DNA from: Cercis canadensis
Taxonomy: Eukaryota; Streptophyta; Magnoliopsida; Fabales; Fabaceae
Assembly (NCBI GenBank): GCA_003255065.1
Contig: QAOA01008374.1
Coordinates: 379,595-443,594 of the forward strand
Length of the DNA: 64,000 nucleotides
Reading direction: 5' to 3'
In this document: positions 49,215-62,609 of the stretch, in pieces
How positions within the stretch are numbered: the stretch's first letter is position 1
How the letters are laid out: every line of letters begins with the position of its first letter
The notes under the pieces: model-generated
Databases searched by the model: none
Seen by the model: only the letters and a program-made list of their open reading frames with translations
Told to the model about the DNA's origin: nothing
Made by a program: the position numbers and the translations under genes

Positions 49215-51624
49215 AGTTTTCGAGGAGAATTGAGCGTAAGTGCCTTGAGTTTTTCATATGGGATCTACTAGACAATGTTAACATGTCGTTACTAAGGATG
49301 TTCCACGTCATAATAGTTAGGTTTAAATGGATGGGGTCAATGAACACAATCATGAAACCCAATATTTTTACCTTAGCCAAAAAAATCACTAATTTGTTTG
49401 TGAACCAACAAGATGTTGATTCAGTGAAAACAAATTGAGTCTCAATGCATTTTCGGTTAAATATCTTGAGTTTGAATCTTTAAAGTCGCATTTGTTAGAA
49501 GAAATTTATTAGTTATTGCTCTCGTCTCAAATAAATATTAGTCTCATATCTAAAGAGTGTAAGAATATCCTGAGTATAGACAAAAAAAAAAAAGAATAAA
49601 TTTGTGATACATTATGTGAATATACATAATATAATTGATTATCATTGAAGTTATCATCTTGAGTAAGAAATGAGTTTTTATTTATTCAATGTTAGAATTA
49701 ATTTTTGATATCGAAACATGCTATTAGCCTAGGTTAAAATTATCTTCTATCTCCCACCATTTAACGACTGCTCTTATCCCTAATCCAGCAATTTAGTATC
49801 TCCTTCATTTCACTATTTGTTTATCATATCAAATTAATGTGTATTTTGTTAACATGTTAGAGTGGTATCAAATGCAAAGACAATAATAAACCTTGTCTAT
49901 CTAAACCTAAGCTATTTATCATCCAACTACATCATTAATGTTATCTTGTTATGCTCTTCTTTATTCAGACCCCGGAAATCAAGTGTCCCTTACGCAACAC
50001 GGCAAGACCTTCAATTTAGATTGAACTGCAAAACGACGTTGTAGTTCATTGCCATTTACTTGAACTAGAAGCCTTACAAAACAAGCCCATTCACTGACAA
50101 AACGAGGGCCCACTCTTACCTCATAATCTATACCTTATCTTCAGCCACCGACAACCCAACTTCTTATGCCTATCAATTTTAACACCTACCCCCTGTTTCC
50201 CATAAAATATAATTAAAAAAAAAAAATCCGCTGTGACCTCTAGAATAATTTAGAACTTTCATTTTTTTTAGCGTTTTTTTTATATTTTAATTTATATTAT
50301 ATTTAAATATTTAAAAAATATAATATTAATAAATTAAAATGTGAAAATAACGAGTACCTTCTCCTTTTAACCATTGATCAAAATCACTTTTATTAACCAA
50401 CCAAAGTTGTTCAGATCAAAACATTTCACTAGATGTAAATTTCATTGCTAGTACTTTTAATTTGATAAGTAATTTATTAGTATACTATAAATTTCGATAA
50501 GATTTGTGTTATACCATGACATTAATTGTAAATTTTTGAATATCTAAAAACCATCTTCATTCTTTAACCAAGTCAATCACCTCTTCACTATTTTTTGATC
50601 AATTTTAAAATAAGAAATAATATTAGCATAATTAGACAATGTAAAGATTCTAGTGATGAGTGGTTTAAATAATTTAAAAAAATTAAATTTTTAAATTTTT
50701 ATATTAACTAAAAAAATAGTGTAAAAATTAACGACATTTGTGTTTGAAATTAATACATCAACACACTTTAGGATATTTATGTTTTAAATTGATTTATCTA
50801 CACATTTTACAAAAAAAAAAAAAAATTTACACATGACATATAGAAGGATCACAAGAAAACCTATGTTAGGAATTAAAAACCCATATGCAATGGAGAGATG
50901 TAGCCAAAAAAAAAAAATCTTGAAATTAATATGCGATTAAAGTCAAAAAGTTATATGTAAAAATTCGAACCTAATTTTAGGTTTATGATCTTAGTGATGA
51001 TTGAACTAACTGAATACCGGCAATTTGACATTAATTATAAAATGGAAAAAAGTCAAATAATGACCACTTGATCTTGTAAAGTCAATGGTGATAAAGTCCA
51101 AGGTGCACATTGATCTGGCAGCACGTCTAGCACTGGATCCAACGACCGCTAATCGACAATGCGTGAGATACGTGCCGAAAGTGTCGTAGTTCCTTAATTA
51201 CTTCGAAAATCGCTTGCCACGTCATTTTGTTCGTGTCAGAATATTCTTTTTTTTTTTAATTTTTTTTGTGAATCATCAAATTATTTTTAAAACTTATAAT
51301 TTATGTTTGAATTTAAAATTATAACTAAAAATATTTTTAAAAAATATTTAGAGTTTCTATGTGTAGCCACTTGTTTTCACAGGAAGACTTCTGCCGATCT
51401 ACGTAGGCAAAGACTTGTCCGTTGTCCCGTTGTTTTTTTTTATGAGACATAAGAATTTAAAAATGAAGGGTGAGATAGGAGGGAATTGCAGAGAAATAGT
51501 TCATTTATCACTATTTATCTTACAGCATTTTATATTTGTGAGGTTAGAAAAAAATTTCAATAGGTTTAATTAAATTTATAAAATATGAATTTAACTTAAG
51601 TCTATAATAATAATAATAAAAAAA

Positions 51625-51886
51625 AGAGTAAACCTACATTTGTATTCCTAAAATATTTAAGATTTAATAAAATAGTCTTCGAAAGAATACTAACTATAAA
51701 ATAATCATCGAAAGAACTGATATATGTAACAAAATAACCCTTGAAAAATTTAAAATTTAACAAATATTAAACTATTTTATTACGTAAATAAGTTCTTTTG
51801 AAGACTATGTTATAGTTAATATTTTTTTAAGGACTATTTTATTAAATATTAAATTTTTTTAAAGACGTAAATGTATGTTTATGCAA
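51625..51886. mobile_element. Near-palindromic foldback MITE, about 260 bp
   Basis: The left arm contains TAAACCTACATTTGTATTCC and TTTAATAAAATAGTC. The right arm, reverse complemented, reads TAAACATACATTTACGTCTT and TTTAATAAAATAGTC. The arms meet almost without a loop near 51755. No open frame. Confidence 0.68.
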
Positions 51887-52954
51887 TTGTAAGAAAAATA
51901 GTAGCGTGTCTAACATTATTCGAATCTTTAAACAAACATAAAACAACTTTGATCTTTAAAGCAGTTAAAATAACTAAATATTAAAAACTATCTACCTTAT
52001 CGTGTATGAATATTTAAAATATAATTTTTATGCCAAAAATATTTCCAAACATTTTTAAATCATTACCTTTTAAAGAAATATATACTCTTTTTTNACCTTT
52101 TAAAGAAAGATATACTCTTTTTTCTTAATAGGTAAGTGTTGCTTTTGTTAGGTGATAGTTCTTTTCATTTATAGAAAGAAACTGTCATATATCTATTACA
52201 TTTTCATAGATATAAATTATGTCTCTTTCTTCTATTTATAATAAATGAAAATATATTCAATTTGATATAATTGGAATGACAATATTGATCAATTGTCTTG
52301 TATATCAACGTTTCAACGTTCACTTCAGAAACCAAAGAACCAATGCTTGAATTTTCAAATTCAACTAACCAAACTATGATTTAGATTGGTGATAAAAAAA
52401 AAAAAAAACTAGTAACATTTTTTTCACACAAATTTTATTAAATCCCACTAATTTTTTTTTAGGTGAAATAATTTTTTTTTTTGATAATTTAATTGACACT
52501 AAACTTTTTAAAGGTGTGAGAAATTATTTTAAAAAAAAATTATTTTTTGCTTGGATTTCAGGGGCAATTTCGTCAAATGAACCAAGTCAATTGTTTTTTG
52601 TTTGGCCTCGGAAATGGATCAAGTAATGTGGCATTGCATCCAAAACAGAAAACGCTCAGAAAGTCCTTCATTTCTCCTCCGAAGTCCTCCAAAACCAAAA
52701 CCTTCATTGCGAAGCTCCCTCTCCTTCTTCTTCTTCTTCTTCCTCTTTCTCTGCTCCACCAACTTGCAGCGTTTTCAATTCCCATCTCTATTGGTTTCTT
52801 CGGATCAACGTCTCTCATCTCTCTCTTAGTTTCTATAATGCCATTGACGTGAATCTGTCACTCATACAAACAAGATCGCCAACTTCTTCAGCTTTGATCA
52901 GAGTCCACGACGACCCAACATACCACAGAGGAGCCGGGTCAACCCGTTTTCCAA

Positions 52955-55900
52955 ATGGGTGCGGTGCCTTCAACTCCGCTCAACGGTGGCTCATTCTCAC
53001 AGGACACAGCGGAGTATCTGATTGGAACCTTCGTCGGTGACAAGTCCTTCCCGCTTTCCTCCGAGTTCTGGCAGAAATTGCTCGAGCTTCCTTTCAATCT
53101 GCAATGGCCCACTCACCGTGTTCACCAAGCTTGCGAGCTATTGGGTCAGTGATGTTCTGATTACTTTTTTCTTGATCATTAACAATTATGAGTTGGAGGG
53201 GATGTTTCAATTGGTAGATATAATGCTCAGTTCGTTGTAATTTCATTCTTTATGAGCTTAGTTTCATGAAATTCATGTGCAATAATATAATTAGTAGGAT
53301 AGTGTGTTTATTGGGACATGATTTTCTTAACTGGAAATGATATTAAGGAGTTTAGGTTGCTTTTTGTGTTCTTTCTGTTACATTTCTTACTTTTAAAAGT
53401 TGGGTTTGTAATGGCCTAGTGATTTCTCGTCTGATAAGTGTGTGCTAAGTTTGTGCCCCTGAAGACCTGAATCATGGTTATATAATAATTATGGTATGAA
53501 TGGGTGCGTTTTTGTATGCTTTGTTATTAAAATATTTGACATTTTTGTGCTTGTTTCTTTGCATCTATATCCTGCTCCTCTTGCAGCAAAAAATAACTAT
53601 CACACCAGGCATCTTGCAAAGGTTTTGTTCCATTTGGCGTGTTACTTGCAGGAGTCCATGTCAACTTCTGGTGTGGCTCCCTTGGTTTACGAAAAGGCAG
53701 TTAATGCGGTGTACATCACTTCAGTATTTGTAAAGCACATGATTGAAAATGCCCAAGGTGACGATATCAAGTTATATCTGTCTCTAGATGAAAATGAAGC
53801 AATACCAAAGGGTATTTTAGGAGGTATATGACACCCTTTGCTACATCTTTAGATAATGTTTGTCTAGTACTTCAGAATGCTCCTCTTATCTCTCCTGGTT
53901 GGATGATTATTAACAATATGGTTTTGTTTTCTAGAATTTGGCATATTAAGTTCTGCAAACAGAGAAACATATCCATTTTGTTTAACCTTTTAGTATATGA
54001 TTCGGAGTGGATGGATTATCCTCAGATTCATGGAAAAGCTGCTCAATTTTATGAAAAGACTTAAGCTGATTTTGGACTCGTAAAGATCTAATTACATAAG
54101 AAATTTTGCTTTAGTTGATAACTTTTGTTTGATATATGGGGTTTGACTGTTGTTGGAAGTTCCTTATCGTTTATGGATCCATTATGAATTTTTCTACTCT
54201 CTCCGTTTAAGTGTTCTTTAATGTCCATGTATGTTTATATTTCCAGCTTTCTTAATTTTTTTAAATTTTTTTTTTTGTGTGTTAACGCAGAACAAACCAT
54301 TGAAAATTTTGTTATGGGGCATGTGCTTGACTTTATAGCATCAGTAGACGTGAGGTATATCCTGGATAACTGGAGCTGTTAATTATTGTTGATTTTTTGC
54401 ATAAAATTTTCCTGATNTATATTTCCAGCTTTCTTAATTTTTTTAAAATTTTTTTTTGTGTGTGTGTTAACGCAGAACAAACCATTGAAAATTTTGTTAT
54501 GGGGAATGTGCTTGACTTTATAGCATCAGTAGACGTGAGGTATATCCTGGATAACTGGAGCTGTTAATTATTGTTGATTTTTTGCATAAAATTTTCCTGA
54601 TATTTTTTTTTGGGTCTCAAGTCCCAGCACATATCTCCTACATTTGGAGCTGCTTAATTTCATGCTTATTGGCATGTCAACTCAACTTCTGTGTGGGCCA
54701 TCTCCAGGACCTAATGATGTGAACCCATTTCTTGATGCCGCAATGGCTCAGGTTAGAAGATGAAATTCTAATGTGAATCATGGGTTGTTGAATTTTACTC
54801 CTATTTCCAGATAGCAAATTGGTTGTCTGTGTGCTGTTATTTTTGCAGGATAGCTCCTTGGTTAGTTCTGTCGTTCGTAGATTGGTTCAAAACTACATTA
54901 CCCGGCCCGGTGTTCCATTTAATAGAGCATCTTATTCCATCTTTTCTGAAGGAAGTCAGACTAGTGTGCTACAGAGAGTTGGTTCTGCAGCTGGTATGGT
55001 AACTAGATAGTGTTAGTATATGCTATTCTATTTGGGAACTCTCTGAAGTTGTTCTCTTATGCTTTTTCGTGACATCATGGTATTTCTCTTATTGCTGCAA
55101 GATTCTTCCATTACTGTAGGAGGCTTATTACTTCTTTCTTTGCATTTCTTTTTGCCTTTGCAGCAAATTTTGTTTTACTACCGTTCAGCTATTTGATCAG
55201 TTCAAGCAGTGAAGGATCAAGAAATCCTTTGGCAGATAGCAGTCTCCATGTGCTTCTTATTCTCATTCATTATCATAAATGTGTTACGAGTGAGAACTAT
55301 GCTACCAGTGTGAATAACATTAGTGCAGCTTCTGATTTACCACTCAAAGAAAATACATATTTTTCTGACAACCCTTACTGCAAGGCCTTGGAAAATGCAA
55401 CTGATTTAGAATGTAATATACTCTTACATCTCTATATATATTCTTTTGGTCATTGACAAGGCTAGCAATTTTAATCAGTTCTCTGATTGCAGTGGATCGT
55501 GTAGATGTTGAGGGTAATGCGCACAATGGTCCACATGTGAAGTTACCTTTTGCTATGTTGTTTGATACCCTCGGTCTGTAAGTATCTGGCTGCCTTTGTA
55601 TGTGTCTTTAACAATCAATTCACCAGATCTAGATCATGCTTATCTATGGCTAAATTGAATAGCAGTGTAGGTTTTTTCATGTTTTATATGCTATCTTGGA
55701 AATAGGAACAGAGCCAGAAAAAGTAAAATAAAAAAAAACAAAAAATATTCATCTATTTGATTTGCCCCTTTCTTGTCTGGTGGTCAGTCAGTCAGCTCAG
55801 TTTTCCTTGTTTGTTTGAGTCATGCAGTTCTACTAAATACATTTTTTTTTTCTTTTCTTCTCTTCCACTGGTAGATCCAGCTAGAACTCTGGGATGAATT

Positions 55901-58900
55901 GCCCCTTTGGGCATTTATAAATATATAATGTATGTATATATGCATGTAATTTTGCAATCCATTATATTGGATTTATACATTGGTAGTCTTTTGTATGCTT
56001 TTATCTTATATATCATCTTAAACACTGGTTAACTGCTTCTTCCTGAGCAGGTGCTTAGCTGATGAGACTGCTGTCCTACTGCTTTACTCATTGTTGCAAG
56101 GGAATTCTGCCTTTCTGGAGTATGTCTTGGTGCGGACTGATCTGGATACATTGGTATGAGGCCATAAACTTAAGTTTCTCCTAGGAAAAAAGAGGGAATA
56201 GATTTTAACTTATCTAAAAGTCAAAAGAAGAATTTCCAGCAGAGGTTCCATTGAGGCTGTTAATTTGTGGAACATTAATTCCTCGACCTATCATCTTTGT
56301 CACTGCATGTTCTGAATTCACTTAAGTCTTTCTTAATCATATACCATCAGTGAAGAATGAGCCTGATCTGTAATTATCTTATGAAATCAACAGTTAATGC
56401 CCATTCTGGAAGCGTTATACAATGCTTCTACGAGAACAGCTAATCAAATTTACATGTTGCTGATTATACTTCTCATACTTAGCCAAGATTCTTCTTTCAA
56501 TGCAAGCATTCATAAATTGGTAAGGGTTTATCCTTGGCCATTGGACTTCGACTTAAAACTGTAAGGATTATATTAATGTGGTGAATGTTTGGACAGATAT
56601 TGCCTGGTGTTCCATGGTACAAAGAACGTCTCCTTCATCAGGCTTCTCTTGGTTCCCTCATGGTCATAATTCTTATAAGGACTGTACAGTATAATCTCTC
56701 TAAACTACGGGTATGAAATTTAAGCCTGTTGAATTAATAATTTAATTATTTCCATGTATTCAAAATGACATTTGCTGCTGACTAATTATTAAATTTGCAA
56801 GTTATCTATTGTGTAAAAGACCTAGCACAGTGGCTGATTAGGATGGCCATTACCGAGAGATATTTGATTGTTCTTGTGAGTATATCAGTGGAATATATAA
56901 ATTTGATGCTACTGTTATTGCATGTGATTCATGATGGGCTATTTGATGTGAAACACTTTGTCCCAATCTGGTTCAATTGAAGGTTCTTCACCTCAAAAAG
57001 CCTAGAATTAGATCAGCTTGTGATACTGCACCTGACATGGTTTGTTATCCTTACCCTGCCTCCCTGTGAGGTGGTGTAGGATCGCCTGACAACCAAAAAA
57101 ATGTGCCTGACTTGGAATATACTGAAAACTAGACTGGGAATAGAATTGGAAGAGTAGACTATGCACGGTATCAGGTTATGCATTCATATATACATGTTTA
57201 CATGTATATAGTTCACTTCATTTCTAGTTCTCTCCTTCTACTTAATTATTCCTCCAATGCCGTGTTTTGGGTGAATTAGAGACTGAAGTCATCACACTCA
57301 TTTTGCAACAAAGCCTAGCCTGTTATTCAGAATGCTTTCTGCTACAATTTTTCTATTTAGTCTTTAACATCCTTCACTCTTAAACCCCTCCCAGACCCAA
57401 AAAAAAAAAAANAAAAAAAAAAAAAAAAAAAAAAAAAAAACGAAGGAAAGAACAGTGTGGGTGAAATTATTGGGTTGGTTCCATATTTTTGCTGGTCTAT
57501 CAACTAATTTCAGTAGTAAATACCAATCAGATAGTCATTATATCAAAGATAGTGATTGCTTAAATAATATGCCCATGGATATTGGAGTGTGAATTGACAT
57601 CTTTCAATCTTAGAGAGGGTTCTGATCCTTGTTTACTTTGGTTGATCTCTTATGTTTTATGGAAGGGCATTAGACTACTCAAATTCCTTCTATTTTATGC
57701 ATTCATCTTCCTGTTATCATTCTGTTATGTCTTGAATTGTGATAGGATGTCTATCTCCATACAACATGTCTAGCAACTCTGGCAAACATGGCACCTCATG
57801 TCCACCGTTTGAGTGCATATGCATCACAGAGACTGGTCAGCCTTTTTGATATGCTTTCACGCAAGTATGTCATTGCTCTCTCTTTGCCTTTATGTTTGTA
57901 CTATTTCCATGCTCATAAGTAATTACATTTTTAACAACACCCTTTATTTTCTGGTACAAAAACATGATGTTCTGATTCCTGCTCATTAGGTATAACAAAT
58001 TAGCGGAACTCAGGGATAATAAACTTCAGATTGCAAAAGGAAACTCGATTGAAGGAAACAGCCTTGTAGAAGATATGGTATGTGCTATTGTCTTTGTGCC
58101 TATGTGGTTTAAATGCTTGCAGACTTTGTACTATTCCTTTTTCTAAGTCATATATTTTTTGGATGCAGTCAACAGAGTTGCAAATTTATACTGACTTCCT
58201 GAGGCTTGTACTTGAAATTTTAAATGCAATCTTGACTTATGCCCTGCCTCGAAATCCTGAGGTACAATTTGATTTTATTCATTAGAGATGTTATCCATCT
58301 ATTTTTATTTGGTTCACTGTGGTCACAGAATAATACACGTTCTGACCTTTTAAATCTAACTGTGTTTGCTGTCAAATGTGACTGGGGCAGGTTGTATATG
58401 CAATAATGCACAGGCAGGAAGTCTTTCAGCCATTCCGGAATCATCCACGCTTCAATGAGCTGCTTGAAAACATTTATACTGTATGTTTGGTATTTGATAT
58501 CTTAATTATATATTTACCATATATGCTTCCCCCAGAAAATTTGGCTACTTTTGAAATAGCAACTAGTAAGTTGCGTGTCTCTTGTTACGAACCTTTGTGA
58601 AACCTTGTCTTTGAATCATACATCATGTTTCTAGAGTGTTTGAATGGGGTGATTTATTTGTTATTTGCAGGTGTTAGATTTTTTTAATAGTCGTATGGAT
58701 GCTCAAAGAGCGGATGGTGACTGGTCAGTGGATGAAGTGCTCCAAGTGATAATTGTTAATTGTCGATCATGGCGGGGGGAAGGGATGAAGGTAAAATGAA
58801 AAAGAAATTTGTATAATTATATTTTACTTGCAATTGGGAATGCAATTGACAATAGCCTTGTTTCTATGAGAACTTGCCTTGCTTTTCTGGCAGATGTTTA

Positions 58901-60043
58901 CTCAACTGCGCTTTACATATGAACAAGAGAGTCATCCGGAGGAATTTTTCATCCCATATATCTGGCAGCTAGTTCTATCCCGTTGGTATGGTTCTTGCAC
59001 CTTCCCATCCATATGGTCTCAAGAGTATTGTAATTAATTTTATTCTTTTTGAAATTTCTTGTTTATATTGCATTTCCCTCTATTTGTTCAGGATAAACCT
59101 GTTCTATTGTTATCCTGTTTCTAGATTGAATGTGTTTGCTGTTATATTACCAGCCTTTGCTAATAATTGATTTGTTTATACTCTCAAAGGATTTTATTTT
59201 AGTTATTTATTTTTTGCTGGTAACTATCGAAGGAATAAATTCTATTGTTTAATCATTTTGTTGTGTTCTCTTCAGTGGATTCACATTCAATCCTGGAGCC
59301 ATAAACTTGTTTCCAGTTGATCTACCTACAGAAGTATGTATCTGAATCTCTTCTATATTTTAGATATATAACTTCTAATCAGATATTGTGACTGAGTTTC
59401 TTTTTATATTTTATTCTTGTTTATATTATTGATTCCATTGCCAGCTAGATGTTAATTTAACATCGTTGTTCTTGTGATTCATTATTATCTCTTCAAAAGT
59501 CACAACCTTTATGGAAGTCTTTCTTTTTGGCATTATCCTTTGGTAGTCTAATGAAGGAACTGAATGCTAGTTGTTTCACATGATCTATTTCCTCTCTCTC
59601 TCTCTGAATTTTACTTTATTTTCATAGACAGGGAATGTCTGCTCTAGTTATTACAATTGATATCAGAGATTCAAATCTCATTTTAATAATGCATATTAAT
59701 TAGAAATGGGAGGCTTGACAATTTTGAGAAAATTGCATCACCTCATTATAATCTGACGTATAAACAACCGAACAATGAAAGGAAGCATTGATTTCCACCT
59801 TGCAACTTGTAGCTTTACCTGGTGACTGGTGCGATGTTAAAGAGACAAAGATGAAATAGTGCATAGTGTAATTAGCTTTTAGTTTCCTTTTTGTTGGATG
59901 TGACGTACTGATATTCTTCCCATGTTTTGGTCTTTAATTTCTAATGACAATTATCTCTTTTGCAGAAACCGGAGAATGGAGTGGTGGGGGGTACACTTCA
60001 AAATAGTGATTTTGAGAAGCCTGAGTATCAACTAGATCCATAA
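52955..60043 (+). CDS. DYM: Dymeclin (Golgi-associated protein)
   Basis: Eighteen exons: 52955-53144, 53587-53823, 54291-54354, 54622-54751, 54849-54993, 55164-55412, 55493-55577, 56051-56153, 56394-56519, 56597-56710, 57746-57864, 57990-58077, 58169-58261, 58391-58480, 58671-58790, 58894-58985, 59276-59333, 59966-60043. Together they give 726 residues with every phase closing. Recognisable family blocks include MGAVPSTP and [14 protein letters not shown] at the start, [43 protein letters not shown]-type hydrophobic helices in mid-protein, [20 protein letters not shown], and [20 protein letters not shown]. Gly2 fits N-myristoylation, as in animal dymeclin, a peripheral protein cycling between cytosol and Golgi; the plant role is poorly known. 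An additional copy of exon 3 lies at 54476-54539 across an N; using both would give a frameshift and stop. An AATAAA is at 60212. Confidence 0.95.
54236..54602. repeat. Duplicated dymeclin exon 3 around the N at 54417
   Basis: 54236-54416 and 54418 to about 54602 both contain the branch/acceptor tract, the 64-nt exon and its donor. They differ in T- and TG-run lengths and at one coding base (GGGCATGTG versus GGGAATGTG, His versus Asn). Equal extent and the N between them suggest two unmerged alleles. Confidence 0.9.
57399..57440. repeat. Poly(A) run with N in dymeclin intron 10
   Basis: About 41 A interrupted by N at 57412. The length is unreliable. Nothing else was recognised in this 1-kb intron. 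Confidence 0.8.
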
Positions 60044-61045
60044 CTATGGGTTATACAAAATGGGTGGATGCGAATGAAATTAGTTTTTGTTGGTGAATAT
60101 TTGTACATATGAAATAGTTGCCAAGATGTATTGTTTTCATTCTTTTCTGTTTATAAATTCGTGAGCCTAGAGCTTCATGCCTATAAATGGAAATCAGATA
60201 TCCATGTAACGAATAAATGATGATGCTAATCTCCATGTTATATCATAATTTTGCCAGATCTCCCGTCCTTTGTGCCTCCCAAGTTCATTCAACTCTATTG
60301 TTTTTTGGGTCAACACAATGGTACACTATAATCAATTCTCACTTTGGTAGTGCTATGATCAACACAAACCTTTGTGATTATGATTATGGTATTTTTTTTT
60401 TAATTATCAATAAAGAATATGAGGAGACATGAATAATGTAACTGTTTTTCTTTGACCACAAAATTAANTTATGATTATGGTATTTTTTTTTTTAATTATC
60501 AATAAAGAATATGAGGAGACATGAATAATGTAACTGTTTTTCTTTGACCACAAAATTAATAGGATGATTAATTAATGTTGGCTTTTGTTCAATTTACATG
60601 CATGTTTGCAACCATCCAGTTGTTTAAATTGGACAGATCTTTTTAATTCAGGTCATAAAAACCATGAATAATATAATTTGTATCAATGAGCGGTCAATGC
60701 AAAGTAAGCACTTGATCATAATAAAGTCTAAAAAGTTTTTTACTTGAACACCTCACAATTTGTTGAGAAATATTTATAGAAATGAAAATGTCTTTGTAAT
60801 CAGATTTCAGGACATAAGCCATCATGAGAAGATGAAGAAATTTGCTTCCATTCATATATCTTATTGAAAATTACATTCCTAAATATATAGAATACAGAGA
60901 ATACACTGGTTTTGATCCATTAATTGGCTACAAGCCACATTCCTTCAAAGACTTTTTTCCTTTCCTTTTTGTATACTCTATCCCTTTTTTTTGAGTCATT
61001 TAATTTGGGTGCAGTGGAAGCCCCCATGAACAAGTTGTAACCAAG
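60044..61045. other. Convergent intergenic region, dymeclin and ELIP 3' ends
   Basis: The two genes point towards each other here. A 90-bp sequence is repeated around the N at 60468 (60378-60467 and 60469-60559). From about 60763 onwards the sequence is repeated downstream of the second ELIP (from about 63205). No further gene is seen. Confidence 0.6.
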
Positions 61046-62174
61046 TTACACAAGGGTACCTCCCTTCACATACTCTGTAAAAGCCAAAGCAACCAAACCC
61101 AACATGGCAAATCTTCCATTCCACAACTCTGCATCTGAAGTCATAAACCCTTCAGATTTAGACTCCACACTAACCCCTTTGAACAGCGGAATGAGTGAAG
61201 CAAGTGACAACAGCGCACTAGTCCCCAAAAACCATGTGAAGCCACCGTCGGATATCTGAGCAAACACATCCTGACCCTTGGCTAGCTCCACTGCTATTGC
61301 AGCCACAAACCCAATCATGGCTAATCTGCCGTTGATTCTCTCCGGCGCTGGCCCACTGAAAGCCAACACATCAGAGAACTTTGTACTCACCTGTCAATTT
61401 CAATAGAGCATCACAATGTCATCACTTTGTTTATCGTCAAAATTAAAACTTTATGAAAAACTAGAATTACTTCAGAGACTTAAAAGTGTTAATCAACTTA
61501 CTTCAGGTTCCACAACAACTATAAGTCCATAATATTTAGGAAATCTTTCGAAAAAAAAAATGGTCTTTTTCTTTGAATATTGGTGTTGGAGGACCACTGG
61601 ACCAAGGGCTTATCTGTATTTAATTATTTATTCATATCCAACAAAAGATCTTGTTTGTATTAGTAACTCAGCTTCGTTGGTGTAACAAATTTAGCATCTC
61701 GAGAGAGAAACTACTCTCAACTTCACTCTTGAACACTGAGGAAGTTGACCCTTAAATGCAAAGAAACACTAACTTCAAAGAGCAAAGAGGAAGATGAAAT
61801 GCAAAGTTTACTTTGGGGTTAAATTTAGTCACCTTTGGTGAAGGAGTAGATGTTCGCTGCGGTTGTGGAGCTGCTGCTGGTGGTGGTGTAACTGGCCCTG
61901 TTGACTGCTCTTTCTGCTCTTCCTGCAATCAAAAACCATATAATTGTCCTCATAACTAGATATAAGAAATTAAAAAATAAAAAATAAAAACCGAAATGAG
62001 ATCTGAAAATTTGTGAATCATTACCTCAGCCATGGACCTCACTCTCAGGCTAGCATTCCTTCTGAGGCTTGGCATGTATGAAGCTGGAATTGCAAATTGG
62101 TTCACCCTGCTCCTGCTGTTAACGCGAGCCACAGGGCTAAACAAGATAGATTGCATGGCAAATGAAGCAGCCAT
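61046..62174 (-). CDS. ELIP: Early light-induced protein (ELIP), copy 1
   Basis: Three minus-strand exons, 62174-62025, 61922-61833 and 61390-61046, give 194 residues, the usual ELIP length. Exon 1 is Ser/Arg-rich ([20 protein letters not shown]...[13 protein letters not shown]), a chloroplast transit peptide. Exon 2 is a Pro/Gln-rich linker. Exon 3 has the three-helix LHC-like fold: helix 1 with [20 protein letters not shown], helix 2 [17 protein letters not shown], and helix 3 with [20 protein letters not shown]. The two ExxNGRxAM-type motifs supply chlorophyll ligands. ELIPs sit in thylakoids and bind free chlorophyll and carotenoids during high light or greening. A TATATAAA box (62312-62319, minus) and a G-box CACGTG (62395-62400) upstream fit light control. 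Confidence 0.96.
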
Positions 62175-62311
62175 TGGAAAATTTGTGTTTAAATCTAACT
62201 CAGTTCCTAGATAAAATGATAGAATATTGCTGTCACAAGGCTTGTTATAAGCACCGTTGCTTCAATGGCACTTAGCAACTGAATTGTAGGTAAAGCATTA
62301 AAGAGGGTTTG

Positions 62312-62400
62312 TTTATATAGAATTGAAGGGGAAGCATTGTGGTGGATATTTTGGTTCCACGTAATGCATATAAAGATCGTAAAGGTAATGGGTTCACGTG
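62312..62400 (-). promoter_or_regulatory. ELIP copy 1 core promoter: TATA box and G-box
   Basis: TATATAAA on the minus strand at 62319-62312, about 140 bp before the start codon. A palindromic G-box, CACGTG, is at 62395-62400, and a CCACGTAA motif at about 62357-62364. G-boxes bind bZIP/bHLH factors such as HY5 and PIFs, known regulators of ELIP genes. The assignment of factors is inference. Confidence 0.6.
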
Positions 62401-62609
62401 GGTTCCCTTGTCCACACATAGTAAAAAGTTGAAGACGTGGATCTCTTATGAACCAGAAGGTAGTGCAAGTGGAAATCAGAGGTTAGAATGGTTGGACAGT
62501 TGGAGCTTGCTGGACCTCAATTACTTTTTCACTTCGGTAATTGACTAGAATCTTCTAGAGCTTCAATACAAAACGGTGGCATTATTGTTGATTAATCGTC
62601 AAATTAATA

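Larger units (their letters stand above)
42894..52954. other. 10-kb repeat-rich intergenic region
   Basis: No protein gene is supported. The left part, up to about 43310, has an imperfect repeat of about 120 bp (near 42958 and 43180) in or beyond the Hsf 3' UTR. Further right are a large foldback (45115-46045), two minus-strand SINEs (46081, 48575), two further foldbacks (47656-48145, 51625-51886), and N at 45641, 46376, 48961 and 52094, mostly with repeated flanks. The last 350 bp are the presumed dymeclin promoter and leader. Confidence 0.55.

Noticed and set aside
49858..49875. TGGTATCAAATGC as a retrotransposon primer-binding site
   Set aside because: It resembles the tRNA-Met site only partly, and no LTR pair or internal domain lies beside it.
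56795..56980. Open frame in dymeclin intron 10
   Set aside because: It lies between two well-supported exons whose phases join directly; composition is intron-like.
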